NCBI RefSeq assembly: GCF_006716905.1
Contig: NZ_VFPV01000001.1
Span: forward strand, 1 to 64,000
Source: Acidovorax temperans
GTDB taxonomy: Bacteria > Pseudomonadota > Gammaproteobacteria > Burkholderiales > Burkholderiaceae_C
Direction of reading: 5' to 3'
Length of the DNA: 64,000 nucleotides
Below are positions 52,241 to 60,611 of the stretch, piece after piece; within the stretch, counting starts at the first letter, position 1; the number at the start of each line of letters is the position of its first letter. The notes below the pieces were generated by a model. The model did no database searches, had not been told where the DNA came from, and was given only the letters and a program-made list of their open reading frames with translations. The translations under genes were made by a program, and so were the position numbers.

Positions 52241-53050
52241 CTGCGTGACCGTGCACCACGCTGCGCTGCTGTCATTGCCATAAATGCGCGTGACGCCCAT
52301 GGCCTGCAGGCGCAAACGGGCCAGGCCTGCCAAATCGGCCAGCCATTTACCCTGCTGGGTGGGCGATGGAACAAAGCAGGAGCTGTATTGGGGGCCCGCA
52401 GCGCAAAACGCCTCGCGCACTTCCGGGCCCACCTCAAAAGCCTGCGAACCGATGCAAGGCCCCAGCCAGGCCAAGGTGCCGCGGGCAACCGCTTCCAAAC
52501 TTTCAGCGTTGCTTGCTACATTTTCAATAGCTGCTTGCGCTTTATTGGTAAGCGCTAGAGCGTGAAATCGCTCAAACAGTGCGTGCATGGCAGATTCCAG
52601 CACACCCACCCCGCCCTGGCCCGCCAGGCCCCGCCAGCCCGCGTGTGCAGCCCCCACCACAGCGCCGCTGGTGTGGGCAAGCAAGACCGGCAGGCAATCG
52701 GCCACCATGATGGTGCACACCACGCCAGCCTCGGTCGCCACGCAGGCGTCGGCCTGGGTGTTGTCGGGGGTGGAGGCGGTCAATGCAGCCACGCCCGTGC
52801 CATGCACCTGGCTTAAAAACACAGGGCGGGCGCCCGGTGTGGATTGACCCAGGGCCGCCTGCAGGCGGGCGCGGTTGGTTTGCACCGCCTGGGGGTCGTC
52901 GCCCACATGCGTGCCCAGGTTCATGCTGGCATAGGGCCCCTGGCTGACACCGCCTGCGCGCGTGGTGCACAGGGCCTGCACGCCCGCCGGGGCAGGCCAC
53001 TCAGGCACCAGCCAATCTGCGGGCAGCGCAGCGCCTAAATCGCCGCTCAC
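52157..53050 (-). CDS. pgeF: PgeF/YfiH laccase-domain peptidoglycan-editing protein
   Basis: A 297-residue protein with the DUF152/YfiH zinc or copper site: LSQVHG, MVADCLPVLLA and AHAGWRG. The C-terminal SHRRD...GRLAACIW ends as family members do. In E. coli the protein removes misincorporated L-Ser from the muropeptide precursor. The GTG at 53050 was chosen, overlapping the maiA stop. Around residues 160-180 a dispersed-repeat copy is read in frame, adding ALALTNKAQAAIENVASN after the zinc site. The family core resumes immediately, so activity may be kept. Confidence 0.9.
   Translation of the reverse strand: MSGDLGAALPADWLVPEWPAPAGVQALCTTRAGGVSQGPYASMNLGTHVGDDPQAVQTNRARLQAALGQSTPGARPVFLSQVHGTGVAALTASTPDNTQADACVATEAGVVCTIMVADCLPVLLAHTSGAVVGAAHAGWRGLAGQGGVGVLESAMHALFERFHALALTNKAQAAIENVASNAESLEAVARGTLAWLGPCIGSQAFEVGPEVREAFCAAGPQYSSCFVPSPTQQGKWLADLAGLARLRLQAMGVTRIYGNDSSAAWCTVTQSARFFSHRRDTALLGGSGRLAACIWRG
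52514..52568 (+). repeat. Dispersed palindromic repeat, copy inside pgeF (in frame)
   Basis: It reads TGCTACATTTTCAATAGCTG, then CTTGCGCTTTATTGGTAAGC and GCTAGAGCG on the plus strand. The palindrome GCGCTT/AAGCGC is intact around TATTGGT. The host gene lies on the other strand and remains open, so the encoded residues (ending ...TNKAQAAIENV) are a repeat-derived insertion. Confidence 0.8.
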
Positions 53051-53715
53051 GGCGCGTTGTCCGGACACGCCGAGGGCTGGGCCTGGGCGAATGCAGGCAG
53101 GGCCATGCAGGCATCGAATGCAGCCATGGTAAGCGGCAGGCCATCGAGGTTCACGCCAAAGCGCTTGCCGTTGAAGATTTGCGGCACCAGGCAGCAATCG
53201 GCCAGCGTGGGGGTGTCACCCCAGCAATACACCGAGGGGGCCAGCCCCTGCGCCTGCCGCTCGGCGGCCAGCAGTGCCAGCTGGCGCTCAAAGGCCTCCA
53301 GGCCCTGGCGCACCCAGTGGTGGTACCAGGCATTTTTCGCGTCTTCATCGGCGTGCAGGGTACCGGTGAGGTACTTGAGCACGCGGGGGTTGTTCAGCGG
53401 GTGGATTTCGCAAGCCACCATTTGCGCCAGGGCGCGCACCCGGGCGCGGGCCAGGGGCGTGGTGGGTAACAGCGCAGGGGTGGGTTGCAGCTCTTCCAGA
53501 TATTCCATGATGGCCATGGATTGCGGCAGCACGGCCCCCTCGTCGGTGACCAGGGCGGGTACCAGGGCGTCACCTACCAGGTTGGCGTAGGCCGGGTCGC
53601 GGTGCTCGCCACGCAGCAGGTGCACCGGCAGGTACTCATAAGGCAGGCCCTTGATGTTGAGCGCGATGCGCACGCGAAAAGAGGCCGAGGATCGGAAATA
53701 GTTGTAGAGCTTCAT
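53047..53715 (-). CDS. maiA: Maleylacetoacetate / maleylpyruvate isomerase (zeta-class GST)
   Basis: A 222-residue glutathione transferase. It has the zeta signature FRSSASFRVRIALNIKG near the N-terminus (the usual Cys replaced by Ala, as in many bacterial isomerases), LVPALVTDEGAVLPQSMAIMEYLEE (glutathione site) and a C-terminal helical domain. It catalyses cis-trans isomerisation of maleylacetoacetate or maleylpyruvate. Its neighbours, a MarR regulator and a fumarylpyruvate-hydrolase-like gene, favour the second step of the gentisate or tyrosine branch. It overlaps pgeF by 4 bp. Confidence 0.88.
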   Translation of the reverse strand: MKLYNYFRSSASFRVRIALNIKGLPYEYLPVHLLRGEHRDPAYANLVGDALVPALVTDEGAVLPQSMAIMEYLEELQPTPALLPTTPLARARVRALAQMVACEIHPLNNPRVLKYLTGTLHADEDAKNAWYHHWVRQGLEAFERQLALLAAERQAQGLAPSVYCWGDTPTLADCCLVPQIFNGKRFGVNLDGLPLTMAAFDACMALPAFAQAQPSACPDNAP

Positions 53716-53775
53716 GGTCAAGCGCAAAGCGGATAACGGGGGTACTGACGCAGGGATGGGGACGCCCCCAACACC

Positions 53776-54225
53776 TCAGCGCCCGTGGCTTTCGGTGCCG
53801 GTGCTGAACACCAGTTTGGTCAGCAAGGCGTTGAGCTGGGCTTGTTCCTGCGGCGTCAGGGGGGCGACCAGCCTTTCCTGCACGCGCTGGGCGGCCGGGC
53901 GCATGCGCAGCACGGCAGCTTCGCCTTCGGGGGTGATCCACAGGAGTTTGCGGCGCCGGTCCTGGGTATCAGGCTCACGCCGCACCCAGCCGCGCGCTTC
54001 CAGGCGCCCGATGACCGAGCCCGACGTGGCGGCATCAAACGCCACACGGGTGGCCAGCGTCACCTGGTCCTCGCCCGGCTGTTCCAGCAGTGCGTGCAAG
54101 ATGGCGAACTGCACGGGCGTCACATCAAAGTCGGCGGCTTCTTCCATGAAAAGCGCCACCGAGCGCTGGTGCGCTCGCCGAACCAGGTGGCCCGGCGCGG
54201 TGTGTAAATCGAAGCTCTTGGGCAT
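53776..54225 (-). CDS. MarR-family transcriptional regulator
   Basis: A 149-residue winged-helix repressor. It has the helix-turn-helix QVTLATRVAFDAATSGSVIGRLEARGWVRREPD and the wing DTQDRRRKLLWITPEGEAAV. The ATG at 54225 was chosen (MPKSFDLHTAPGHLVRR). It is divergent from the fumarylacetoacetate-hydrolase family gene and co-directional with maiA downstream. It therefore probably controls both, responding to an aromatic acid as many MarR proteins of this group do. A 5-3-5 palindrome in the divergent gap is a possible operator. Confidence 0.88.
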   Translation of the reverse strand: MPKSFDLHTAPGHLVRRAHQRSVALFMEEAADFDVTPVQFAILHALLEQPGEDQVTLATRVAFDAATSGSVIGRLEARGWVRREPDTQDRRRKLLWITPEGEAAVLRMRPAAQRVQERLVAPLTPQEQAQLNALLTKLVFSTGTESHGR

Positions 54226-54259
54226 GGGCGCGAGTGTAGCGCCCCCCTGCAAACAGCCC

Positions 54260-54272
54260 GTGCCCGTGGCAC
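54260..54272. promoter_or_regulatory. Possible MarR operator palindrome
   Basis: GTGCC-CGT-GGCAC is a perfect 5-bp inverted repeat with a 3-base spacer. It lies in the 146-bp gap between the marR-type gene and the divergent hydrolase gene. It is shorter than many MarR operators. Confidence 0.3.
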
Positions 54273-54371
54273 ACTGCACTTCATGCGCCCACAGCCAAGC
54301 CATGCTTCGCTAGCGGGCGCGGCACTGTTTTTGGGCTGCGCACAGCAGCCACACCACAACGAAAGGCAGAC

Positions 54372-55067
54372 ATGAGCTACGTGTTCCCCCCCGCCCCCGC
54401 CCCCAGCGTTCCTGTGGTGGGCACTGAAGCGCAATTTCCGGTGCACCGCATCTATTGCGTGGGCCGTAACTATGAAGAGCACGCCAAGGAGATGGGCTTC
54501 ACAGGGCGCGAGCCACCCTTCTTCTTCATGAAGCCAGCCGACGCCATCGTGGTCGCCCCTCCCGGCGCCACCACCCCGCTGCCCTACCCGTCCCTCACGA
54601 CCAACCTGCACCACGAGATCGAGCTGGTGGTGGCCATTGGCAAGGGGGGCAAGAACATCAAGGCGGCCGATGCGCTCTCGCACATCTACGGCTACGCCGT
54701 GGGCCTGGACATGACGCGCCGCGACCTGCAAAACGACATGAAGAAACAGGGCCGCCCCTGGTGCATTGGCAAGGGCTTTGACGCCAGCGCCCCCATTGGC
54801 CCCATCACTCCCATCGATCAGGCGGGTGACATCGCCAAGGCCGCCATCTGGCTGCAGGTCAATGGCGCCGACCGCCAGCGCAGCACCGTGGCCCAGCTCA
54901 TCTGGAACATTGCCGAAACCATCGAGCACCTGTCGGCCGCCTGGGAGCTGGCCCCCGGCGACCTGATCTACACCGGCACCCCCGAAGGCGTGGGCGCCGT
55001 GGTGCGCGGCGACACACTGGAAGGCGGCGTGGACGGCCTCACCCCGCTGCGCCTGAGCGTGGTGTAG
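54372..55067 (+). CDS. Fumarylacetoacetate-hydrolase family protein (fumarylpyruvate hydrolase type)
   Basis: A 231-residue FAH-domain enzyme. It has FPVHRIYCVGRNYEEHAKEM, PPFFFMKPADAI, the metal-ligand Glu pair in TTNLHHEIELVVAIGK, and GYAVGLDMTRRDLQ. IGPITP and TGTPEGVGAVVRGD follow. The size and start resemble fumarylpyruvate hydrolase (NagK-like) of the gentisate route, which would follow the isomerase encoded across the MarR gene. No ring-cleavage dioxygenase lies nearby, so the upstream pathway must be elsewhere. Confidence 0.87.
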   Translation: MSYVFPPAPAPSVPVVGTEAQFPVHRIYCVGRNYEEHAKEMGFTGREPPFFFMKPADAIVVAPPGATTPLPYPSLTTNLHHEIELVVAIGKGGKNIKAADALSHIYGYAVGLDMTRRDLQNDMKKQGRPWCIGKGFDASAPIGPITPIDQAGDIAKAAIWLQVNGADRQRSTVAQLIWNIAETIEHLSAAWELAPGDLIYTGTPEGVGAVVRGDTLEGGVDGLTPLRLSVV

Positions 55068-55111
55068 CCGCCCAGGCAGCGCCTGCATTCACTTCAACTC
55101 ACTTCACTTCA

Positions 55112-55165
55112 CTTTTAATAGCTGCCTGCGCTTTACCCATAAGCGCTAGCGGCCTATTTGACTTA
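55112..55165 (+). repeat. Dispersed palindromic repeat, intergenic copy upstream of the Nudix gene
   Basis: It reads CTTTTAATAGCTGCCTGCGC, then TTTACCCATAAGCGCTAGCG and GCCTATTTGACT. The palindrome is GCGCTT/ATAAGCGC around TACCC. It ends about 10 bases before the Nudix gene start and could influence its expression. A TTCAC triplet run (CACTTCAACTCACTTCACTT) precedes it. Confidence 0.8.
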
Positions 55166-55175
55166 TATTTTTGGC

Positions 55176-55727
55176 ATGACCTTTCGCAGCCCGATCAAAC
55201 ACTGCCGCGACTGCGGCACGGCCGTTGCCTACCGCCTGCCCGACGACGGCGACACCAAGCAGCGCGCCGTGTGCCCCGCCTGCCACACCGTTCACTACGA
55301 AAACCCGCTGAACGTGGTGGGCACCGTGCCCGAGTTCACCGACGGCCGGGTGCTGCTGTGCAAGCGCAACATCGAGCCGCGCTGGGGCAAGTGGACGCTG
55401 CCCGCCGGGTTCATGGAGCTCGATGAAACCACGGCACAGGGCGCAGCCCGCGAAACCGACGAGGAAGCCGGCGCCCAGATCGAGATGGGCCCGCTGTTCA
55501 GCCTGCTGAACGTGCGCCGCGTAGGCCAGGTGCACCTGTTTTACCGCGCCCGGCTGCTCAGCGACCAGTTCAACCCCGGCTATGAAACCATCGAGGCGCG
55601 GCTGTTCACCGAGGCAGAGGTTCCGTGGGACGAACTGGCGTTTCGCACCGTCAAGGAAACGCTGGCGGCCTACTTTGCCGACCGGCGCCGTGGCAGCTTC
55701 GGGCTGCACTGCATCGACGTGGAATAG
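55176..55727 (+). CDS. Nudix hydrolase with N-terminal zinc ribbon
   Basis: A 183-residue protein. The N-terminal zinc ribbon has CRDCGTAVAYRL and CPACHTVHYEN (four Cys). The Nudix box GFMELDETTAQGAARETDEEAG fits GX5EX7REUXEEXG. This layout resembles NudC-like NADH pyrophosphatases, although it is shorter. The ATG at 55176 was chosen because the first ATG six codons earlier lies inside the repeat. It stands alone after the dispersed repeat. Confidence 0.9.
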   Translation: MTFRSPIKHCRDCGTAVAYRLPDDGDTKQRAVCPACHTVHYENPLNVVGTVPEFTDGRVLLCKRNIEPRWGKWTLPAGFMELDETTAQGAARETDEEAGAQIEMGPLFSLLNVRRVGQVHLFYRARLLSDQFNPGYETIEARLFTEAEVPWDELAFRTVKETLAAYFADRRRGSFGLHCIDVE

Positions 55728-55785
55728 CCCCGTGCCCTCGCACCGTGCGGTGCCAGGGCCACGAGGCGCTCGGTCGCTCATTCAT

Positions 55786-56268
55786 TCAATGGGGCATCGG
55801 GATGGATTTCCAGCCGGAGTGATCAAAATGGCGGCCGTAGGTGTTGAGTGCCTGGGCAATCTTCACCACCCCGGCAGCGCGCGCCTTGTCGCCTTCCTTG
55901 CCCTGCACGGCATCCACGCCGCCCAGGATCTCGCCGATCACGATGTGCAACTGGGCATCGGCCTTCGGATCAAGCTTGCAGTTTTCCACGATGTACGCGA
56001 CCTGTTTGGAGACTTCTGCGCCCAAGGCGTCGTAGTCGGCTGCCTGGGCCTTGCCCGCGTGGGCCAGCGGCAGCGTGCGGTTGACGGCCTTGTGCATGGC
56101 GCTCATGCCCTGGCGCAGCGGGGCATCGATGTGCCATTTCTTGCCGGCATTGAGTTCGATTTTCTGGGGTGCGGCCGCATCGTGGTCATGGCCAGCCGGG
56201 CTGGCGGCCAGCGTGGCAAACGGCAGGGTCAAGGCGGCGGCGAGCACAAGGTACAGAGGGGATTTCAT
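55786..56268 (-). CDS. Conserved periplasmic protein, possibly metal-related
   Basis: A 160-residue protein with a clear Sec signal (residues 1 to about 22, ending LAASPAG). A short His/Asp-rich start (GHDHDAAAPQ) is followed by a helical domain with KWHIDAPLRQGMSAMHKAV and AYIVENCKLDPKADAQLHIV, and several His residues near the end (GRHFDHSGWKS). The start was chosen at 56268. Similar small proteins are found near metal-responsive genes. I recall related sequences annotated DnrO, but no activity is established. It lies downstream of, and on the same strand as, the ECF sigma cluster. Confidence 0.65.
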   Translation of the reverse strand: MKSPLYLVLAAALTLPFATLAASPAGHDHDAAAPQKIELNAGKKWHIDAPLRQGMSAMHKAVNRTLPLAHAGKAQAADYDALGAEVSKQVAYIVENCKLDPKADAQLHIVIGEILGGVDAVQGKEGDKARAAGVVKIAQALNTYGRHFDHSGWKSIPMPH

Positions 56269-56407
56269 GAGAAGACTCCGGTAGGTTGAACAAAAGGGCC
56301 GGCAATTGCCGGGCCTTGTTGCTTCAAACGAAGGACGACCACAAATGTTCCATCTGTTTTGCATCTTTTTTAATGCAACCCCTCCAGCGGCCCCGCTCCG
56401 GCGGCGC

Positions 56408-56881
56408 TCAATCGCGGTGCAGCAGTTCCTCTTCCGTGGATTCCTGGGCATAGCGGCTGAGCAGCAGGGCCATCAGGCGGGCACGCTGCCCCTCGTCAAG
56501 CAGCGCGCGCTCCGCCAGCAACTGCGCAATCACGCGTTGCTGCTGCACGTCCTGCAAGGCGGCAATGCGGGCCTGCTCTGCGTCGATGGCGGCGCGCTGC
56601 GGCGGGTCGGCAAAAATGTGCCGCACCAGCGCCTCGCGGTGGCGCCGGATCTCGGCCCAGTTCGCGGCCACCTCACGCAGAAAGGCGGGTTCGAGCTGTT
56701 GCCAGCGCTGGCGCTGCTCGGCACTCAGTTCCAGGTAATCCGGCAGGTTCACGGGGCTTGTGCGCACGGCATCCACACCCGGCTGCGGTTGCAACAGGTG
56801 CATGGCTGCGGCCACCAGGATGCCCGCATTCAGGGCCAGCGACACGGCCAAAAGCCATGCGGGTACGCTGCGGCGGTTCAT
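56408..56881 (-). CDS. Periplasmic heavy-metal-sensor / CpxP-like protein
   Basis: A 157-residue protein with one N-terminal membrane or signal helix (VPAWLLAVSLALNAGILVAA). A helical periplasmic domain rich in Gln, Arg, Glu follows: LELSAEQRQRWQQLEPAFLRE and RHREALVRHIFADPP. These match the Spy/CpxP/CnrX-like sensors that often accompany ECF anti-sigma factors. It overlaps the anti-sigma gene by 4 bp (ATGA) and so is its translational partner. It may sense metals or envelope stress and modulate the anti-sigma factor. Confidence 0.8.
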   Translation of the reverse strand: MNRRSVPAWLLAVSLALNAGILVAAAMHLLQPQPGVDAVRTSPVNLPDYLELSAEQRQRWQQLEPAFLREVAANWAEIRRHREALVRHIFADPPQRAAIDAEQARIAALQDVQQQRVIAQLLAERALLDEGQRARLMALLLSRYAQESTEEELLHRD

Positions 56882-57336
56882 GGCATTCCTTTCGAAAGAC
56901 GACAGAGTTCTGCGGCGGCGCACAGGCCGCCCGGTGGCACCGGATCAAACACCCGCACCAGACCGGCACCCGGTGCCATGGCAGCACCGCCGCCCAGCAG
57001 CAGGCCGCCCAGCCAGATGCCCGACGCCAGCGCCAGTCCGCCGGCCAGCCCTGCCGGCATCCAGCCCAGCCAGCCGGACCAGGGGGGCGCCGGGCGCGAG
57101 GCGCGCTGGCGGTCACGCTGGCGCTCGTTCAGCCGATCGTTCAGTTGCGCAGCCAGATCAAAGCCCAGCTGGGGCGACGGCATGGCGCGCAGGCTCTGGC
57201 CCAGCGCGGTAATTTCATCAAGCCGGTGCTGGCACACCGGGCAGCCCGCCATGTGCTGGCTGAAGCGGGCGCGTTCAGCGGGTTGCACCATGTCGTCCGC
57301 ATAGGCGGACAGATCGTCGTGGTGGGGGCAAGTCAT
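56878..57336 (-). CDS. Zinc-finger anti-sigma factor
   Basis: A 152-residue protein. It has an N-terminal anti-sigma domain containing HxxxCxxC (HMAGCPVCQHR) after DDLSAYADDMV. The middle is soluble (LNDRLNERQRDRQRAS). A membrane helix (MPAGLAGGLALASGIWLGGL) and a short periplasmic tail complete it. It holds the ECF sigma factor inactive until a periplasmic signal is received. It starts 14 bp after the sigma gene and overlaps the sensor gene. Confidence 0.88.
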   Translation of the reverse strand: MTCPHHDDLSAYADDMVQPAERARFSQHMAGCPVCQHRLDEITALGQSLRAMPSPQLGFDLAAQLNDRLNERQRDRQRASRPAPPWSGWLGWMPAGLAGGLALASGIWLGGLLLGGGAAMAPGAGLVRVFDPVPPGGLCAAAELCRLSKGMP

Positions 57337-57350
57337 GGCAAGGTCTCCAT

Positions 57351-57905
57351 TCAGCGCGGCATTTTTTCCAGCAACCCGGCGCGCGCCCGTGCGATGCGCG
57401 ACTTGACGGTGCCGACGTTCAGTTGAAGCACGGCGGCAATGTCTTCATACGACATTTCTTCGATCTCCCGCAGCAGCAGGATCTCGCGGTGCTCTGGCGG
57501 CAAACGCGCCAGGGCTTTCTCCAGGCCCTGGAAGCGCTGGGCCGTCTCCAGCACGGCATCGGGCGCCGGTGCGGGGTCGGGGTGGCTGGCGGCTTGGTCT
57601 TCGTCCCACGGCACAAAGGCCACGCGCTTGCCGCGCCGCAGCCAGTCAAACGCCAGGTTGCGGGCAATGCGAAACAGCCAGGTGCTCAGCCGGGCATCTG
57701 GCGTCCAGCGCGCCAGCGCCTGGTAGGCGTGCAAAAACGTCTCCTGCGTCAACTCCAACGCATCGTCGGGCGACCGCGTGAGCCGCACTAAAAAGCGGTA
57801 GATGCGATTCTGAAACCGGCCCACCAGCTCCGAAAACGCTGCGCGATCACCCCGCTGTGCGTGCGCGGCGCATTCTTCGTCATCGAGGTGGCTGCAGATT
57901 CCCAT
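57351..57905 (-). CDS. ECF RNA polymerase sigma factor
   Basis: A 184-residue sigma-70 family protein. Region 2 has FQNRIYRFLVRLTRSPDDALELTQETF and LSTWLFRIARNLAFDWLRRG. Region 4 has ALARLPPEHREILLLREIEEMSYEDIAAVLQLNVGTVKSRI. An acidic/proline linker (DEDQAASHPDPAPAPDAV) separates them. The ATG at 57905 was chosen; a TTG at 57923 is also in frame. It heads an operon with its anti-sigma and a CpxP-like sensor, so it controls an envelope or metal-stress regulon, probably including itself. Confidence 0.92.
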   Translation of the reverse strand: MGICSHLDDEECAAHAQRGDRAAFSELVGRFQNRIYRFLVRLTRSPDDALELTQETFLHAYQALARWTPDARLSTWLFRIARNLAFDWLRRGKRVAFVPWDEDQAASHPDPAPAPDAVLETAQRFQGLEKALARLPPEHREILLLREIEEMSYEDIAAVLQLNVGTVKSRIARARAGLLEKMPR

Positions 57906-58250
57906 GGTGAACGAGGGCTTCAACGCGCGGGTGGCCGGAATGTTCCATGTAATTTTGTGATTCCGGGCTCTGGTGCTACGCGCGCCCGCGTCCTGGCATG
58001 TCGATGGACATCAGAAGGCCGCTGTGTGCCGGGGGCTCCGCACGGCCTGGTTAGCCCGGGCTGCGAAACCACGAAAGCCTGCCTTTCACCACAAGCGAGG
58101 TGCGGGGGCAAGGTCGCAAGTGTTGCGGGATGCGGATACGTGACGCAATAAAAGCTGCTAGCCAATTTCAGCGACCACAACGGCGGCCGGTTTGGGCTGC
58201 GTTGCATCGACATTCAATGCACCCGCAGCGTTGGCACACCGCTCAACAGC
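57906..58250. other. Gene-free stretch upstream of the ECF sigma operon
   Basis: 345 bases between the ECF sigma start and the 3' end of the penicillin-binding protein gene. No ORF with convincing start and similarity is present. It must contain the promoter of the sigma operon; a possible ECF-type site near 57920-57946 is listed separately. No repeat copy, RNA gene or clear terminator was found. Confidence 0.45.
57920..57946 (-). promoter_or_regulatory. Possible ECF-type promoter of the sigma operon
   Basis: On the minus strand GGAAC (57942-57946) is followed after 16 bases by CGTTGA (57920-57925), matching the GGAAC-N16-CGT pattern of many ECF promoters. It is very close to the ATG at 57905, which would leave an extremely short leader. 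It is therefore weak evidence for autoregulation. Confidence 0.3.
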
Positions 58251-60605
58251 TCACCCTCCCGCCCAGTCCTGCGCAGGCGTGGCTGGCGTTAACGGAACGA
58301 GTGGTGGGGGCGGCGGAACCATCGGCGTGAACTGAACGGATGGCGCATCGTCGGTGGTCACCGGGGGCAAGGTGCCCGGTGGGAGCGCTGGTGGCGCTGG
58401 CGGCGCAGACCGCGACTCACCGCCGCCGAACAGCCCGCGAATCCAGTCACGCACGCTGTCCAGCGGTGCATCTGGCGGCGGCGGCAGCTCTACCGGCGCA
58501 AACTCATCCACAAACCTCTCGTTGCCATTGATCACCCTGGCGCGCAGCCCCTGTTGCACGAACTCGCCCACTATCGGCAATGCGCTGCGCGCACCCTGCC
58601 CCCAGTAGTCGCTGCGCAGTGTGATGCGGCCGTCGTTGAAGCCCGCCCAGGCGCCCGCCACCACGCGGGCGTTCATCAGGATGAACCAGCCGTCGGTGTT
58701 GTCCTGGGTGGTGCCGGTCTTGCCCGCCACATCGGCCTGGATGCCATAGCGCGAACGGATCGCCGTGGCCGTGCCCCGGTCTACCCCGCCGCGCATGGTG
58801 TTGCGCAGGGTCTGGGCGGCGCGGGCGTCAAACACGGGCTCGGGCGTGGACTGAGCAAATGTCTCCAGCACCTTGCCGTTTTTGTCTTCGATGCGGGTGA
58901 TGAGCACAGGCTCGACGTAGCGGCCCAGGTTCACGATGCTGCAATAGGCCGCAATCATTTCCTTCAAGGTGACAGGACTCGTGCCCAGCGCCAGCGAGGG
59001 AACTTCTTCGAGCGGGGACTGCCGCACGCCCAGGGCGCGCGCCACCTCGGCCACGCGGGCGGGGCCCACCTGCTGCATCAGCTGCGCGGTGATGGTGTTT
59101 TTTGAGTAAGCAAGGCCATCGGCCAGTGTCATGGGTTCCTCGCTGGGCGCGCGGCCGTCGGTGGGCCGCCACACGCGGCCACCCCCCAGCGGAATTTCAA
59201 CGGCCGAGTCCATCAGCGCATCGTTGGGTGATGCCCCCTGGGCAAAAGCGGCCCCGTACACAAAGGGCTTGAACGTGGAGCCTGGCTGGCGGCGCGCGGC
59301 CGCCACATGGTCGTACGGGTCAATGCCAAAGTCACGGCTGCCCACCCACGCCAGCACATGGCCGGTAACCGGGTCCTGCGCCAGAAAACCCGCCTGCACG
59401 CGCGTTTTTTCTCGGCGCAGCTTGAGCATGAAGCTGTCATCGGCCAGCAGGGTGTGCAGTGCTTCATCGGGCGGTGTGCCTTTTTCCTGCGCGGCGCGGT
59501 ATTCGGCGCTCTCGCGCACCAGCGCCAGCACCAGCTCGTTGCCGGGGCCCCAGCCATCGCGGCGGGCCCACGCCTTGTCGGCAACCTCCTGCAACTGGCG
59601 CCCCTGGCGGGCCACGGCCTGGTTGGCATAGTTTTGCAGGCGCGAATCAATGGTGGAGCGAATCACCAGCCCGTCAGCATACAGGTTGTAGCCATTGGCG
59701 TCCGCCCAGCCGATGAGCTGCTTGCGCAACTGCATCGCAAAGTGCGGCGCCGGGCCCATCACCTCGGTCTGTCGCTCGAAGTTGACGCGCAGCGGGCGCT
59801 TTTTCAGGGCATCGAACTGCTTTTGCTCCAGCTTGCCGCGCTTGAGCATTTGCGACAGCACGGTGTTGCGCCGCGCCAGTGCGCGCTCGGGATTGAGCAC
59901 CGGGTTGTAATAAGCCGTGCCCTTGAGCATGCCGATCAGCGTGGCGCTTTCCAGCACATTGAGCTTGTCGGCCGACTTGTCGAAATACGTGCGCGCGGCC
60001 ATCTCGATACCAAACGCGTTGTAGAGAAACGGCACGGTGTTGAGATAGGTTTCAAGGATCTCGTCCTTGGAGTAGGTCGCCTCGATCTTCAGCGCCGTGA
60101 TCGCCTCCTTGAGCTTGCGCGTGACGGTGCGCGAGCGGCCGATTTCCTCGGGGAAAAGGTTGCGCGCCAGCTGCTGCGTGATGGTCGAGCCGCCCTGCGG
60201 GTCGCCCCGCAGCGTGAGCAGCACCGACGACGCCGTGCGCCGCCAGTCCAGTCCGAAATGGTCGTAAAAGCGGTGGTCTTCGGTGGCGATGAGCGCGTTC
60301 ACCACGTTCGGGGAAATCTGGTCAAGCGCCACCCACTCTCGGTTGGCCCAACGGTATTCGGCCAGCAGCTTGCCATCGGCCGACATGAGCTGCGCGGGCT
60401 GCTCGGTCTTGGCCTTGCGGATATCGCCAATGCCCGGGGTGAAGGGAACCAGCGCAACCGCATACAGCAGCAGTGCCAGCGGCAAGGCGGCGAGCAGCCA
60501 CACCAGGCTGTGCAGCGACACCAGCCGTTCGGGCCGGCGCACCAGGCGGGCCAGCGCGGAGCGCAGCGCAACCCAGCGCACTGAAAGGGATTCAAAAAGC
60601 GACAT
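58251..60605 (-). CDS. Class A penicillin-binding protein (PBP1A-like)
   Basis: A 784-residue bifunctional murein synthase. It has a short cytoplasmic start and a membrane helix (LVWLLAALPLALLLYAVAL). The glycosyltransferase domain has EDHRFYDHFGLDWRRTA, GGSTITQQLARNLFP and KEAITALKIEATYSKDEILE. The transpeptidase domain has SxxK in PGSTFKPFVYG (about residue 448), SKN in LAYSKNTITA and KTGTTQDNTDG (about 632). A proline-rich tail (PPAPPALPPGTLPP) ends the protein, longer than in E. coli PBP1A. It joins glycan strands and cross-links peptides. It stands alone and its promoter overlaps a dispersed repeat. Confidence 0.93.
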   Translation of the reverse strand: MSLFESLSVRWVALRSALARLVRRPERLVSLHSLVWLLAALPLALLLYAVALVPFTPGIGDIRKAKTEQPAQLMSADGKLLAEYRWANREWVALDQISPNVVNALIATEDHRFYDHFGLDWRRTASSVLLTLRGDPQGGSTITQQLARNLFPEEIGRSRTVTRKLKEAITALKIEATYSKDEILETYLNTVPFLYNAFGIEMAARTYFDKSADKLNVLESATLIGMLKGTAYYNPVLNPERALARRNTVLSQMLKRGKLEQKQFDALKKRPLRVNFERQTEVMGPAPHFAMQLRKQLIGWADANGYNLYADGLVIRSTIDSRLQNYANQAVARQGRQLQEVADKAWARRDGWGPGNELVLALVRESAEYRAAQEKGTPPDEALHTLLADDSFMLKLRREKTRVQAGFLAQDPVTGHVLAWVGSRDFGIDPYDHVAAARRQPGSTFKPFVYGAAFAQGASPNDALMDSAVEIPLGGGRVWRPTDGRAPSEEPMTLADGLAYSKNTITAQLMQQVGPARVAEVARALGVRQSPLEEVPSLALGTSPVTLKEMIAAYCSIVNLGRYVEPVLITRIEDKNGKVLETFAQSTPEPVFDARAAQTLRNTMRGGVDRGTATAIRSRYGIQADVAGKTGTTQDNTDGWFILMNARVVAGAWAGFNDGRITLRSDYWGQGARSALPIVGEFVQQGLRARVINGNERFVDEFAPVELPPPPDAPLDSVRDWIRGLFGGGESRSAPPAPPALPPGTLPPVTTDDAPSVQFTPMVPPPPPLVPLTPATPAQDWAGG

Positions 60606-60611
60606 GAGAAC

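Noticed and set aside
59307..60584. A 425-codon open frame opposite the penicillin-binding protein gene
   Set aside because: Composition and position show it is a shadow of the PBP coding frame.
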